Below are positions 27,106-36,817 of a DNA stretch of 64,000 nt, piece by piece. Source of the DNA: Pseudoxanthomonas sp. Root630. GTDB taxonomy: Bacteria; Pseudomonadota; Gammaproteobacteria; Xanthomonadales; Xanthomonadaceae. The notes beneath the pieces were generated by a model, which saw only the letters and a list, made by a program, of their open reading frames with translations, was not told where the DNA came from and did not search any database. The first letter of the stretch is position 1; each line of letters starts with the position of its first letter. Made by a program: the position numbers and the translations under genes. The DNA is taken from assembly GCF_001427585.1 (NCBI RefSeq), contig NZ_LMGY01000020.1, positions 1-64,000 of the forward strand, given 5' to 3'.

Positions 27106-28607
27106 TCATGCTCAAGACCAGGAGTGCTCCACCGCGAGCCGACGGCACGATCGAAGCATTGAGAGGACTCGGCTATACGACGGAGACGGCGCTCGCCGAT
27201 CTGATCGATAACAGCATCACAGCGGGCGCCACAAAGGTTGAGATCACATTCCACTGGGCAGGAAGCGACAGTTGGGTGACGATTTGCGATGACGGCCGGG
27301 GAATGTCCGACCCCGAGTTGGATAGGGCCATGAGATTGGCCGAAATGAATCCACTTCGAGTCCGGGATCCAGCGGATCTTGGCCGGTTCGGCATGGGCTT
27401 GAAGACGGCATCTTTCTCGCAATGCCGCCGGCTTACGGTAGCGAGCCGCAAGAATGGTGAGGTGAGCTGCCTGCGTTGGGATCTGGACTTCTTGGCCAAC
27501 GATGACGAAGGTGGTTGGTATCTGCTGGAAGGGCCACACGAGGGTTCAGATGCAAAGCTTCATTCCCTGGAAGGGCTTGAAAATGGAACCTTGGTTCTAT
27601 GGGAAGTTCTCGACAGAATCGTATCTGTAGGCTTCAGGGAGCGAGATTTCCTGGATCTCATAGACCGGGTAGAGCGTCACCTGGCCATGGTGTTCCATAG
27701 GTTTCTTGATCGTAGCGGACCTTCAATCGATCTCCGTATCAACGGACAGAGAGTCAGGGCATGGGATCCGTTTCTGTCATGGCATTCGGCAACTTGGCGG
27801 TCACCGGAAGTCCCAATCGGCGCGTCCGACTGGCGCGTCTATGCTCAGGCGTTTGTGCTTCCCCACAAGGACAGGCTGAGCGAAAAGGAATATGAGAATG
27901 CCGGAGGCCCCGAGGGTTGGTCATCGCAGCAAGGGCTGTATATCTACCGAGGCCGGAGGTTGCTGGTTGCGGGTAGCTGGCTTGGCTTGGGCCGCGGCAG
28001 ATCGTGGTCGAAAGACGAATCCCACCGGCTGGCACGTATTCGCATTGATATCCCGAATAGCACCGATTCCGACTGGAAGATCGACATACGGAAGTCTACG
28101 GCGCACCCACCCGTACGGATCCGTGAACAGCTGACAAGGCTGGCCGAAGACGTCCGCGATAGGGCGCGCAGGGTATTTCTTCACCGCGCCCAAGCGAATA
28201 CGTCCTTGGTGCGGGGCGAGCAAGTGGCGCCGGTATGGGTTTCGGAGAATCTGGCTTCCGGTCGCCGGTATCGAGTGGATCGTTCGCATCCAGTAGTTCG
28301 GTCCCTCTTGGAAGAGGGTGGGGATATAGCAAGAAGAGCGGAAGCGTTGCTCCGTGTGCTCGAGGAAACCATTCCGGTGCAGCGGATCTGGCTGGACACC
28401 GCCGAGACCGGTGAGCAGCCAAAAGGGGGCTTTACCACGGAACCGGATTCGTCGGTTCTGGAAGTGTTGAGCGTCCTGTATCGGAACCTTGTCCTCCGTA
28501 AAGGTATGGCGCCGGCGATGGCGCGTCGACAACTGTTGGTGACCGAGCCCTTTGACTTGCATCCCGACTTGGTAATGGGCCTGCCCGACAATGTCGCCGC
28601 CGACTGA
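27102..28607 (+). CDS. MORC/Hsp90-like GHKL ATPase
   Basis: 501 residues. GHKL motifs are in the first 105: N-box ETALADLIDNSITAGA (Asp-Asn ~35-37), G1 ICDDGRGMSD (~62-70) and G2 LGRFGMGLKTASFSQ (~93-107), followed by an S5-fold-like transducer domain. This is the prokaryotic relative of eukaryotic MORC ATPases that Iyer, Abhiman and Aravind described in restriction-modification neighbourhoods with Z1 helicases. It overlaps the sigma-fusion gene by four bases and is followed 21 bases later by the Z1 gene. Likely an ATP-dependent clamp that works with the Z1 helicase and nuclease. Confidence 0.85.
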   Translation: MIMLKTRSAPPRADGTIEALRGLGYTTETALADLIDNSITAGATKVEITFHWAGSDSWVTICDDGRGMSDPELDRAMRLAEMNPLRVRDPADLGRFGMGLKTASFSQCRRLTVASRKNGEVSCLRWDLDFLANDDEGGWYLLEGPHEGSDAKLHSLEGLENGTLVLWEVLDRIVSVGFRERDFLDLIDRVERHLAMVFHRFLDRSGPSIDLRINGQRVRAWDPFLSWHSATWRSPEVPIGASDWRVYAQAFVLPHKDRLSEKEYENAGGPEGWSSQQGLYIYRGRRLLVAGSWLGLGRGRSWSKDESHRLARIRIDIPNSTDSDWKIDIRKSTAHPPVRIREQLTRLAEDVRDRARRVFLHRAQANTSLVRGEQVAPVWVSENLASGRRYRVDRSHPVVRSLLEEGGDIARRAEALLRVLEETIPVQRIWLDTAETGEQPKGGFTTEPDSSVLEVLSVLYRNLVLRKGMAPAMARRQLLVTEPFDLHPDLVMGLPDNVAAD

Positions 28608-28628
28608 CTGCGTAACACAGGGAACACA

Positions 28629-31505
28629 ATGAACGATTCGAATTCAAGCCGCGTAGTCAAGATTGTTCAAGAGCTTCTCCTCGACGAAGAGGACAAGTCC
28701 GTCATCACTCCGGCATTGATCGCAGAAAAGATCGATCTGGTTTTGCGGATGCACGCGAAATGGGCAGAAGCGCTTGATCGTGAAGCTGTGACAGACGAGT
28801 TGATACGCCGATTCAGCGTCTGGATAGGCGAAGACACCTCGCTTGTGGATTCGTCGGGTCATGAGCCTTGGCTTGATGCAGCGAGAAAGCAGGATTGGCG
28901 CTACTGGCAGCGCTATAGGGAGCTCCAGGAGAAGAAGTTGTCATGGAAGGCAGTGGACGCTTTGGACAAGTCCACAGACAGAATCCTTAGCATGCTCGAA
29001 GACCCAATGCGTCCGGGCATGTGGGACCGTCGTGGGTTGGTCGTAGGTCATGTTCAGTCAGGCAAGACCGCAAACTACACCGGTCTTGTTTGCAAGGCGG
29101 CAGATGCCCAGTACAAGGTCATCATCGTGCTGGCCGGTCTGCACAACAATCTCCGGTCTCAGACACAGATCCGTCTCGAGGAGGGGTTTCTTGGATACGA
29201 GACCAATGGCGCCACGAATGTTCAGCGCCGCATAGGCGTAGGGCTCATTGACACGGACCAATCGATCAATCCTAACTGCGCAACGACGCGGGCCAACAAT
29301 GGAGATTTTGGCGGCCGTGCTGCCACACAACTTGCGATCTCTCCAGAGCAAAGGCCTTGGCTATTTGTCGTCAAGAAAAACAAGTCTGTTCTCGTCCAGT
29401 TGTTGAAATGGATCCAGAACCATGTTGCCGACATGCCGATCGCTTCGGATGATTCATTCACCGCGGAAAAGGATCAATTGCCGCGAGTAAAGAAGCGGGT
29501 AACCAAGCTTCCGCTTCTCATCATCGACGACGAAGCGGACAACGCCTCCGTGGACACAGGTGAGACCGTCGTCGATGCAGACGGAAATCCTGACGACGAG
29601 CATCAGCCCACGACGATCAACCGCTTGATCCGTCGAATACTCCATTCGTTCTCGAGAGCGGCGTATGTCGGATACACGGCCACGCCGTTCGCGAACATCT
29701 TCATTCACGAGCGTGGTACGACCAAGTCGGAGGGGCCGGATCTCTTCCCCTCCGCTTTCATCCAGAATCTCGCCGCGCCGTCTAACTATGTCGGTCCGGG
29801 GACAGTGTTCGGGCGTCCTGGGCCGAATGGTAGGGAAGGCCAGCTCCCTCTCATCAAGGAGGTGGCGGACTACATGTCCGAGGATGAAAAGTCGGGTTGG
29901 ATGCCAGGGAAGCACAAGTCCGTTCATGTTCCAATGTATTCGAGCTCCGATGCGCTTCCGCCAAGTTTGAAGACTGCGCTGAACTCCTTTCTGCTTGCAT
30001 GCAGTGCCAGGGAACTCCGTGGCCAAGGAGGCGAGCACAGCTCAATGCTTATTCATGTGACCAGGTTCAACTCGGTCCAAGCAGCCGTCCATCAGCAAGT
30101 CGCTGAATACATGCAGGACGTGCGGCAGAGGATAAGCCGCCAGATTGGCCACGAGGCAATCATCGAGCAGCTTCGGGAGCTTTGGGAGACTGACTTCCTG
30201 CCCGCGACGCAGCAAATTCGCCTGGCAGGGGTCGGCAATGTTCCGGAAGAAGACCCGGAATGGACGGACATCGTCGGCGTTCTGCCAGATGTAATGCATG
30301 ACATCGATGTTCGAATGATCAACGGCACCGCAAAGGACGTGCTGGACTACGAGGAAAGCAAAGCCAAAGGACTGAAGGTTATTGCCATCGGTGGAGACAA
30401 GCTCGCCCGCGGCCTGACGCTTGAAGGACTGTGCACAAGCTACTTCCTTCGTGCGTCCAGGATGTACGACACACTGATGCAAATGGGTCGGTGGTTCGGC
30501 TATCGGCCGGGCTATCTTGACCTTAGCCGTCTCTACACCTCTTCAGATCTTGTCCGCTGGTTCCGACATGTTTCGGATGCGGCCACGGAACTGCGTGAGG
30601 AATTTGACCTGATGGCGAATTCCGGTGCGACGCCGAGGGAATATGGACTAAAGGTCCAGTCGCACCCCGAGCTTCTGGTTACTTCGCAGATAAAGATGCG
30701 GAGTGCCCGCACCTTGCAGCTATCGTTCAGTGGTCAACTGATGCAAACGGTATCTCTGCCACGCCGGAAGTCCGAAATTCAGAAGAATTTCGATGCGGCC
30801 TCAAGGCTTTTCGGAGCACTTGGTCCATCGGCGGGAGAGGCTTTCGAGCGCAGATTCGGTGCAACCAGCCATCAGTGGAATGGCCATCTATGGAAGGATG
30901 TGCCGCATTCTCACATTGTCGATTTCCTGCAGGGATATAGGACCAATGAAGCCGCTCATCGTGTCAACAGTGCCGCTCTGTCGGACTTCATCCGGACGAT
31001 GGCCGGCTCCGGCGAGCTGACAAAATGGACGGTTGCTCTATTGGGAGTTCGCACTGGAAGGCCGTCTGAGCTTGCGCCTGGGGTGTCGGTGAACATGGCC
31101 AAGCGAACAGGCGATTCCCAATTCGATGATCGATACGCGATCGGAGTGCTGTTGGACCCCAAGGACGAATCGATTGGCCTGGACGAAGGCCAGTGGAATG
31201 CGGCGCTTGAGTTGACAGCGGAGGCATGGATAAAAAGCGGGAAAGCCGGACAGCCGGAGATCCCCAGTGGGCCTGCTATCAGGAGGGTCAGGGGCCTTGG
31301 GGCACCTGGAGCACTACCACGGCCCGACGAAGGGCTTCTGGTCGTCTATGTGCTGGACCCGGGAGGTGCCGGCCTCGACTTCGAAGTCGGGACGTCTGGC
31401 ATTGTGGCTTTTGGCATCAGTTTCCCAGGAAGCAAATCGAACGTGAAGGTCGACTACAAGATCAACAATGTCGCCTGGGAGCTTGAGTATGGCGCTTCAG
31501 AATGA
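28629..31505 (+). CDS. Z1-domain superfamily II helicase-like protein
   Basis: 958 residues. Walker A GHVQSGKTANYTGL near residue 140-153, Walker B LLIIDDEADNAS near 300, SF2 motif YVGYTATPFANIFI near 343, then the Z1 region with VIAIGGDKLARGLTLEGL near 585 and LMQMGRWFGYRPGYLDL near 615, equivalent to motifs V and VI. The family is found in operons with a MORC-type ATPase, a PD-(D/E)XK protein and AIPR, as here. Expected to be an ATP-driven DNA translocase of a restriction-type system. It overlaps the next gene by 17 bases. Confidence 0.9.
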   Translation: MNDSNSSRVVKIVQELLLDEEDKSVITPALIAEKIDLVLRMHAKWAEALDREAVTDELIRRFSVWIGEDTSLVDSSGHEPWLDAARKQDWRYWQRYRELQEKKLSWKAVDALDKSTDRILSMLEDPMRPGMWDRRGLVVGHVQSGKTANYTGLVCKAADAQYKVIIVLAGLHNNLRSQTQIRLEEGFLGYETNGATNVQRRIGVGLIDTDQSINPNCATTRANNGDFGGRAATQLAISPEQRPWLFVVKKNKSVLVQLLKWIQNHVADMPIASDDSFTAEKDQLPRVKKRVTKLPLLIIDDEADNASVDTGETVVDADGNPDDEHQPTTINRLIRRILHSFSRAAYVGYTATPFANIFIHERGTTKSEGPDLFPSAFIQNLAAPSNYVGPGTVFGRPGPNGREGQLPLIKEVADYMSEDEKSGWMPGKHKSVHVPMYSSSDALPPSLKTALNSFLLACSARELRGQGGEHSSMLIHVTRFNSVQAAVHQQVAEYMQDVRQRISRQIGHEAIIEQLRELWETDFLPATQQIRLAGVGNVPEEDPEWTDIVGVLPDVMHDIDVRMINGTAKDVLDYEESKAKGLKVIAIGGDKLARGLTLEGLCTSYFLRASRMYDTLMQMGRWFGYRPGYLDLSRLYTSSDLVRWFRHVSDAATELREEFDLMANSGATPREYGLKVQSHPELLVTSQIKMRSARTLQLSFSGQLMQTVSLPRRKSEIQKNFDAASRLFGALGPSAGEAFERRFGATSHQWNGHLWKDVPHSHIVDFLQGYRTNEAAHRVNSAALSDFIRTMAGSGELTKWTVALLGVRTGRPSELAPGVSVNMAKRTGDSQFDDRYAIGVLLDPKDESIGLDEGQWNAALELTAEAWIKSGKAGQPEIPSGPAIRRVRGLGAPGALPRPDEGLLVVYVLDPGGAGLDFEVGTSGIVAFGISFPGSKSNVKVDYKINNVAWELEYGASE

Positions 31506-32517
31506 GCAGGATCAGCTGACCGCAGCGTGGCGTGCTCTCGGAGCTGAAAGCGGCCAAGGCTGGAGAGTTATCGAGCTTGTTCGGAAATTAAACTGTACCG
31601 TCCACGCAGGGCGGCGGGCGCCGGGCAATGAGGAATCGCTACTGATTGGCATCGAAGGCTCTCCGGTCGGACGGGATGTCCCGCTGCCAAGGGGGCAGGG
31701 ATTCAGCCTTACCCGGACCGAAACCATTGATGCGGCTACTGGGCGGACATGGTTCGCACTCGCTCGCAATATTGGTGGGCAACTGGGGCTTTTTACACTG
31801 ATGGCCGCAGATCTGGTGGCGCTACTTGCTCAAGCGGGTGACGAGGACCCAAGCCGCATCTACTCCGCCTTGATGGCCCGCATTCGTTCATGGCAGGAGT
31901 TCATGAAGCGGGACCGCACCGGCGTGCTATCAGCGGAAGAGGAAGTTGGCCTGTTCGGGGAATTACTTGTGTTTAAGGACATCTTGAAGAGCGGCATGAA
32001 CGCATCGGATGTCATTGATTCTTGGGAAGGTCCAGCGGATGGTTTGCACGACTTCCTGATCGGGACCGGGGCAGTCGAAGTCAAGTCGACGGTTTCCCCA
32101 GTGGGATTTGTCGCGGAAATTGCAAACCTCGATCAACTGGATGACAGCTTACGACGCCCCCTGTATGTGGGTGCGGTTCGCCTCTCGCAGACAAGCAGCG
32201 GACAGACATTGCCGGAGCTTTGTGACGAACTGGCGCAGGTTGTCCAGGAAGCTGCGGGAGCGACGACGGCATTGGGGAGCAAACTCTTATCGGCGGGCTA
32301 CATCGAGGCCATGCGGGAGAGGTACACGCGTAGATTCGTCCAAGTCCATCTTGGCTATAGATTGATTCGCGATGATTCGCCTCGTTTGACTAGATCCAAT
32401 GTTCCTGCGGCTGTGCAACGCGTCAAATACGCGATGGATCTTGGCGCCATACCTGAAGTGGCGACGAGATGCGAAGAAATCATTGAAAGTCTTGGGGTGA
32501 ATGTCGCGTGGAACTGA
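31489..32517 (+). CDS. PD-(D/E)XK motif protein (DUF4420-like nuclease)
   Basis: 342 residues from ATG 31489, which lies inside the end of the Z1 gene. The nuclease core is visible: Glu in EEEVGLFGELLVFKDIL (~150), Asp in GPADGLHDFLIGTG (~187) and the VEVKST pair (~197-202), giving E...D...ExK. The protein family is regularly paired with Z1 proteins. It is the most likely DNA-cleaving subunit of the cluster, cutting sites that the methyltransferase has not modified (inference). Confidence 0.85.
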   Translation: MALQNEQDQLTAAWRALGAESGQGWRVIELVRKLNCTVHAGRRAPGNEESLLIGIEGSPVGRDVPLPRGQGFSLTRTETIDAATGRTWFALARNIGGQLGLFTLMAADLVALLAQAGDEDPSRIYSALMARIRSWQEFMKRDRTGVLSAEEEVGLFGELLVFKDILKSGMNASDVIDSWEGPADGLHDFLIGTGAVEVKSTVSPVGFVAEIANLDQLDDSLRRPLYVGAVRLSQTSSGQTLPELCDELAQVVQEAAGATTALGSKLLSAGYIEAMRERYTRRFVQVHLGYRLIRDDSPRLTRSNVPAAVQRVKYAMDLGAIPEVATRCEEIIESLGVNVAWN

Positions 32518-34310
32518 TCGAATTCCTTGTCCAAACCCGCGCCGAAGTGAGCGATGAAATTGCGGAGCGGATGACCATATCCGGTACTCCGTATCCGTAT
32601 CCCGAGCTCGTATTCTCCGAAATCGTCATGCGCCATATGGAAGATGTGGGGATGACGTATGAGCCGCAGGTCTGCTACTACGACACCAAGGTTGGTAATG
32701 CCAACATCAAGCTGAGCGGCTATTCGGTTTCTGAGGATGACGACAGACTCGATCTGTTTGTCAGCATCTACATGAACGCGGAGACGCTGCAATCGGTGCC
32801 GGATTCGATAACCCATAAGGCGGCCGAGCAGTGCCTGCGGTTCTTGTCGCTATCGGCGCAAGGGAAACTTGCGTCAACCATGGACCCTTCGAATGACGCC
32901 CATGAGCTGGCCGTGCACATTGAAAATGGTTATGCGGGCTTGGACGAAATCAGGATCTATGTCCTGACCGATGGCCAAGTCAAAGCCAAGAACTTCAAAT
33001 CTCGGGAGATCAACGGTAAGACCGTCAGGCTGGAAGTGATGGACATCGAGCGGCTTCATCGCCACTGGTCGGAAGGCAAACCGCGGGACGAGCTTGTTGT
33101 GAACTTCGACGATGTCGCTGGCGGACCATTGCCCTGTGTCTATATTGAGGGAAATCCGAGTACCTACGACTATGCGATGACCGTCTTTCCGGGCGATGTC
33201 CTCAGATTCCTCTATGAAAAGTACGGCGCCCGCCTTCTTGAGGCCAACGTCCGGTCGTTTCTAAGTGCCACGGGAAAGGTCAACAAGGGGATCCAGGCGA
33301 CACTTCGTTCGGACCCAGAGAAGTTCGTTGCCTATAACAACGGTATCGTCATCGTCGCAGATGAGGCCAGACTGGGGCAGACCAAACAGAGTGGCCCAGG
33401 AATCGCATGGCTCAAGGGTATGCAGATCGTCAACGGCGGTCAGACTACCGCTTCGATCTATTTCACCAAGAAGAAGTATTCCGAGATCGACCTTGGGAAG
33501 GTCCGTGTGCCTGCCAAGGTGGTTGTCTTGAAGACTGACGACCCTGCGGCTGAAGAAGCGATGATCTCGGACATCTCACGATATGCCAACAGCCAGAACA
33601 CAGTGAAGCAATCTGACTTGTCGGCAAATTCTCCTTTCCATGTGGAGCTGGAGAAACTGTCCAACAGGATCTATTGCCCGGATGGTGTTGGCCGCTGGTT
33701 CTACGAGCGAGCTGCGGGCAGCTACACGACCATGCTGGCGCGGGAGGGATCGACGCCGGCCAAGTACCGCAACTTGAAGACGGTCGTGGTGCCGCCTGCT
33801 CGCCGCCTGACTAAGACTGACCTTGCAAAATTCTTAAATGCCTGGGATGGTCGACCGGACCTCGCGAGCTTGGGCGGACAGAAGAACTTCGCGCGCTTCA
33901 TGGATGAGATTCGAGACAAGGAGGAGCAGGGTGTATCCGCGATTCCAGACGTCCAAGGCTACAAGCGCATGATTGCCAAGGTCATCTTGTTCAAGCGCGT
34001 TCATTCGCTTGTGCGCCCCATGTTTCCCGCGTTTCAGGGCAACGTTGCGATCTACATTGTCTCGATGATTTCCCGCTTGTACGCGAGCAAGGTCGATCTC
34101 GACAAGATTTGGGAGCAGCAGGACGTTTCAGATGCCTTCAAGAGTCAGATCCGGATATGGGCGGTAGAGGTGAATCAGGCACTCCATGCGTCTGCCAACG
34201 GCCGGATGATTTCAGAGTGGGCAAAGAAGGAGGAGTGTTGGGTATCGGTCCAGAAAGTTGCCTTGTCCTCGCCAGGCGCTCTCATACCAGAGATATTGCC
34301 AGTAAAGTGA
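32508..34310 (+). CDS. AIPR family protein (abortive-infection phage resistance)
   Basis: 600 residues. The AIPR signature is clear: GARLLEANVRSFL (~240-252), VNKGIQATLRSDPEKFVAYNNGIVI (~257-282) and GMQIVNGGQTTASI (~306-318). It overlaps the nuclease gene by 10 bases and is the last gene of the plus-strand run. AIPR proteins are linked to phage defence and recur beside Z1 operons; the biochemical activity is not established. The opposing gene ends 74 bases downstream, and I see no strong terminator between them. Confidence 0.88.
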   Translation: MELIEFLVQTRAEVSDEIAERMTISGTPYPYPELVFSEIVMRHMEDVGMTYEPQVCYYDTKVGNANIKLSGYSVSEDDDRLDLFVSIYMNAETLQSVPDSITHKAAEQCLRFLSLSAQGKLASTMDPSNDAHELAVHIENGYAGLDEIRIYVLTDGQVKAKNFKSREINGKTVRLEVMDIERLHRHWSEGKPRDELVVNFDDVAGGPLPCVYIEGNPSTYDYAMTVFPGDVLRFLYEKYGARLLEANVRSFLSATGKVNKGIQATLRSDPEKFVAYNNGIVIVADEARLGQTKQSGPGIAWLKGMQIVNGGQTTASIYFTKKKYSEIDLGKVRVPAKVVVLKTDDPAAEEAMISDISRYANSQNTVKQSDLSANSPFHVELEKLSNRIYCPDGVGRWFYERAAGSYTTMLAREGSTPAKYRNLKTVVVPPARRLTKTDLAKFLNAWDGRPDLASLGGQKNFARFMDEIRDKEEQGVSAIPDVQGYKRMIAKVILFKRVHSLVRPMFPAFQGNVAIYIVSMISRLYASKVDLDKIWEQQDVSDAFKSQIRIWAVEVNQALHASANGRMISEWAKKEECWVSVQKVALSSPGALIPEILPVK

Positions 34311-34384
34311 CCCTTGGTTTTCTTCGGTCATCTTGTACGTTGCCTTCGTGCCGAGCGGCTCTTTGGTCTTCCCGGGTCAGATCC

Positions 34385-35278
34385 CTATCGGTCAACAAAA
34401 ACGGGCTGCTCGGGATCTGTTCGCAAGCTAATGTGATCGCCATGCCACTTGCTCAGGGCTTGTGACTGAGCAACCGTAATTGCGTCGTCGGCAATAGCAT
34501 CAATACCGCAGAGTTCGATCCACTTCCAAGATTCAACTCCGTCTACAGTGACTTTGCATCTTGAACTAAAGATCTCCTCAATGCGGTCTGCAGTCTTCTG
34601 CGCAACGTCGAACGCTTCACCTGGATCGGAAGCTGTGCTGTACATCAGCGTGATATACAGGGAATAGGTATCAGCTGCACCGTTCCGCGGAACCTCGTGC
34701 CCTTCGTCGATATCAAAAAACATCGCGGATATGTAGGCCCCTGAATCCTTGAACGCCTTTGCAATGCGCTCTTTGACTCCGGTCTCTTCGTTGAGCCGTC
34801 GATCGAATTCATCGGGGAATGCCGAGCGGTGGTAGCGTGACGCAAGCCAGAGCTGGAGAGTTCGCCTTTCCCGTGGGCTCATGCGAATCTCGTCTCGCGG
34901 GACGAATGCCGCGAGGGATGGCATTCCGGGTCTGAGTTTTGGCAGCGACCGTTTATTCGAACCGGTAAGAGCAACAAAGCGAGGCGCTGGTCCTGCAGTG
35001 CACTCTAAATGAAGGGTCCGCGTGTTCTTTCCGTGACTGTAGTTGCCATCGAGCTTCTCAATGAACTTGCCAATCAGAATCTCGACTTCGGGCTCTGATT
35101 CGGGAGGCTGGGCAAGGTCACAGTCATGGCTGATGACGACTATGGCGGTATCCTGATCGCCATCATGGGCGATTCCAAACGCCGTCGCCGCTTCGTGGGA
35201 TAGGAACATCCCTTGGCGCCATGGCGTATCGCGCCCCCATTCCGGGACATTGGCATCGCTCAAGTCAGGCTGATTCAT
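34385..35278 (-). CDS. Hypothetical protein, third gene of TIGR04255-HTH operon
   Basis: 297 residues from ATG 35278, overlapping the end of the HTH gene by 14 bases. VVISHDCDLAQPPESEPEVEIL near residue 45 and LWLASRYHRSAFPDEFDRRL near 140 look like conserved cores, but I do not recognise the family. HD-C-D and clustered acidic residues could be metal ligands (speculation). No signal peptide or membrane segment. Confidence 0.6.
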   Translation of the reverse strand: MNQPDLSDANVPEWGRDTPWRQGMFLSHEAATAFGIAHDGDQDTAIVVISHDCDLAQPPESEPEVEILIGKFIEKLDGNYSHGKNTRTLHLECTAGPAPRFVALTGSNKRSLPKLRPGMPSLAAFVPRDEIRMSPRERRTLQLWLASRYHRSAFPDEFDRRLNEETGVKERIAKAFKDSGAYISAMFFDIDEGHEVPRNGAADTYSLYITLMYSTASDPGEAFDVAQKTADRIEEIFSSRCKVTVDGVESWKWIELCGIDAIADDAITVAQSQALSKWHGDHISLRTDPEQPVFVDR

Positions 35279-35966
35279 CCGGGTATGGCGAACCAATCTC
35301 GCTGATGTCTATGGGTTTCCGAACCCGTCCAGCCAAGCGCTGTGAAATCGAATTGCGCTGGCGCACTTCTCGCTCAAGCATGGAGATGAGTTTCTTGACT
35401 GCGTCCTCAGGCGTGGAGCCTTCGCGGATCGCCTCAAAAATCGTCTTTCCACCGGGCAGTTTTCGCGTCAACGGACGGAGGGCGCCGGAAATCCCGGAGG
35501 CAACCAGCAAGTCAGAAGCCTTCGCGAGCTCTTCGAGTCGCGCCTCGTTATGGGGGGCGACAATCTGTCCCGACTGCCAGTTGTAGATGGTTTGCCTCGA
35601 CACTCCGACAAGCACCGCGAGTTCAATGGTTGTTGGACGTAGTACATGGCGAACGCGAGCCAGGTTCTCCGTGGAACTCCGGACCAGTTGACGGGATATT
35701 GCTTTGAATTCGCCCCCCCGGAATTCGAACTCCTGCAATCGATATCCGCGGTCGTTTCTTGCGGCCACGTAGTCCGCAGTCAAAAGGCCCCCCGTTCCAA
35801 CGACGAAGGCGGCAACCAATCCACCGGATAGGAAACGTGAGGCGGGGATCGGCTGAGCCTCAGCTGCCTGAGGCTTATCGGCAACCATCTTTTCCAAGAG
35901 CCTCGCCCTGGCGATCGCGTCACCAACAGCAAAGCGATGATCGTCGCCTGTACGCAAATTGCTCAT
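35265..35966 (-). CDS. Membrane-linked helix-turn-helix protein
   Basis: 233 residues from ATG 35966 (GAGGGGG just upstream). A single hydrophobic segment (FLSGGLVAAFVVGTGGLLTADYV) is at about 45-67. An XRE-like helix-turn-helix follows (TTIELAVLVGVSRQTIYNWQSG) at about 110-131, with a basic C-terminal tail. This is an unusual order, with a membrane segment before a DNA-binding domain on the same side. It starts ten bases after the TIGR04255 gene ends and overlaps the next gene, so the three are one operon. Confidence 0.65.
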   Translation of the reverse strand: MSNLRTGDDHRFAVGDAIARARLLEKMVADKPQAAEAQPIPASRFLSGGLVAAFVVGTGGLLTADYVAARNDRGYRLQEFEFRGGEFKAISRQLVRSSTENLARVRHVLRPTTIELAVLVGVSRQTIYNWQSGQIVAPHNEARLEELAKASDLLVASGISGALRPLTRKLPGGKTIFEAIREGSTPEDAVKKLISMLEREVRQRNSISQRLAGRVRKPIDISEIGSPYPDESA

Positions 35967-35976
35967 CACCACCCCC

Positions 35977-36786
35977 TCATTCGTTCCATGCCTTTGATGC
36001 GTGCGGCATTACCGATGCTTTGAAGCAACCGCTAGCCAAGTCATGGAGCTTGTCCATGTGTGTGCCAATCTCGTCCAGATCAAATGGCCTCCTTTCAGCA
36101 CAGGAGCCGTCCGTGTCTAGGATTGCATGCTCTCCTTTGAAAGAGCTAAACCGGTTCAAAAGGTTCAGGCCAAGTGGCTGCAGGTCGGGCGGAAAGCCGA
36201 TACCACCTTCCTGAATTACTGTCCGGCTTGTGACTCTGCCCACATTCTCGGCTATCAGTAGGCTTTCCGAGAATGAGTAAGCAAATTGCGCCGTCGGCAT
36301 GCACGTGGGCAGGCCCAGTAGCTGGGGTACCAAGTAATCGCTCAAGGATTCCCCGGCCTTGGGCATCACTGCGTCGAGATATCGAAGTCCTAGCCGCTCC
36401 GCAAATGCCAGTCCTCCTACTGCTGTGGACAGGATTTCGAGCCCCTTTCGCAATTCCGCCCAGAACGCTTCGAAGTTCTGGTAGTCCGTCGTCTGGAATG
36501 CCAGGCCGTTAGCCGTCATGACGAAGCCACTGGTGCTGTCGATGTTTGTGAAAACAAACATCTCAATCCGTTCGCTCGGCAATTGTTCGGAGGGGGCGCC
36601 TTCATTGCCAGCCAGTGCCTGATTCAGGTTGAACGCCACCCTGAGGGTGCGCTTGAAGCCTGGGTAGCCGGCCTTGCGCATGCTCTCCTGGATGGCGGGT
36701 ATGTAGTTCTCCAGGCTCAGCAGTGGGTTGTGTTGAATCTGGCCCAGTGAAAAAAACACAGGCGCGTTCTTGAGCTTGGCACCCAT
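35977..36786 (-). CDS. TIGR04255-family protein
   Basis: 269 residues from ATG 36786 (CGGGG five bases upstream; a GTG at 36816 is the alternative). The start MGAKLKNAPVFFSLGQIQHNPLLSLENYIPAIQESMRKAGYP and the core ...GLAFQTTDYQNFEAFWAELRKGLEIL...AERLGLRYLDAV follow the TIGR04255 pattern. The role is unknown; members occur in mobile and defence regions, usually with a partner gene. First recognised gene of this minus-strand operon. Confidence 0.75.
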   Translation of the reverse strand: MGAKLKNAPVFFSLGQIQHNPLLSLENYIPAIQESMRKAGYPGFKRTLRVAFNLNQALAGNEGAPSEQLPSERIEMFVFTNIDSTSGFVMTANGLAFQTTDYQNFEAFWAELRKGLEILSTAVGGLAFAERLGLRYLDAVMPKAGESLSDYLVPQLLGLPTCMPTAQFAYSFSESLLIAENVGRVTSRTVIQEGGIGFPPDLQPLGLNLLNRFSSFKGEHAILDTDGSCAERRPFDLDEIGTHMDKLHDLASGCFKASVMPHASKAWNE

Positions 36787-36817
36787 ATGAACCCCGATTG
36801 ACAATCCAGTTGTCACT

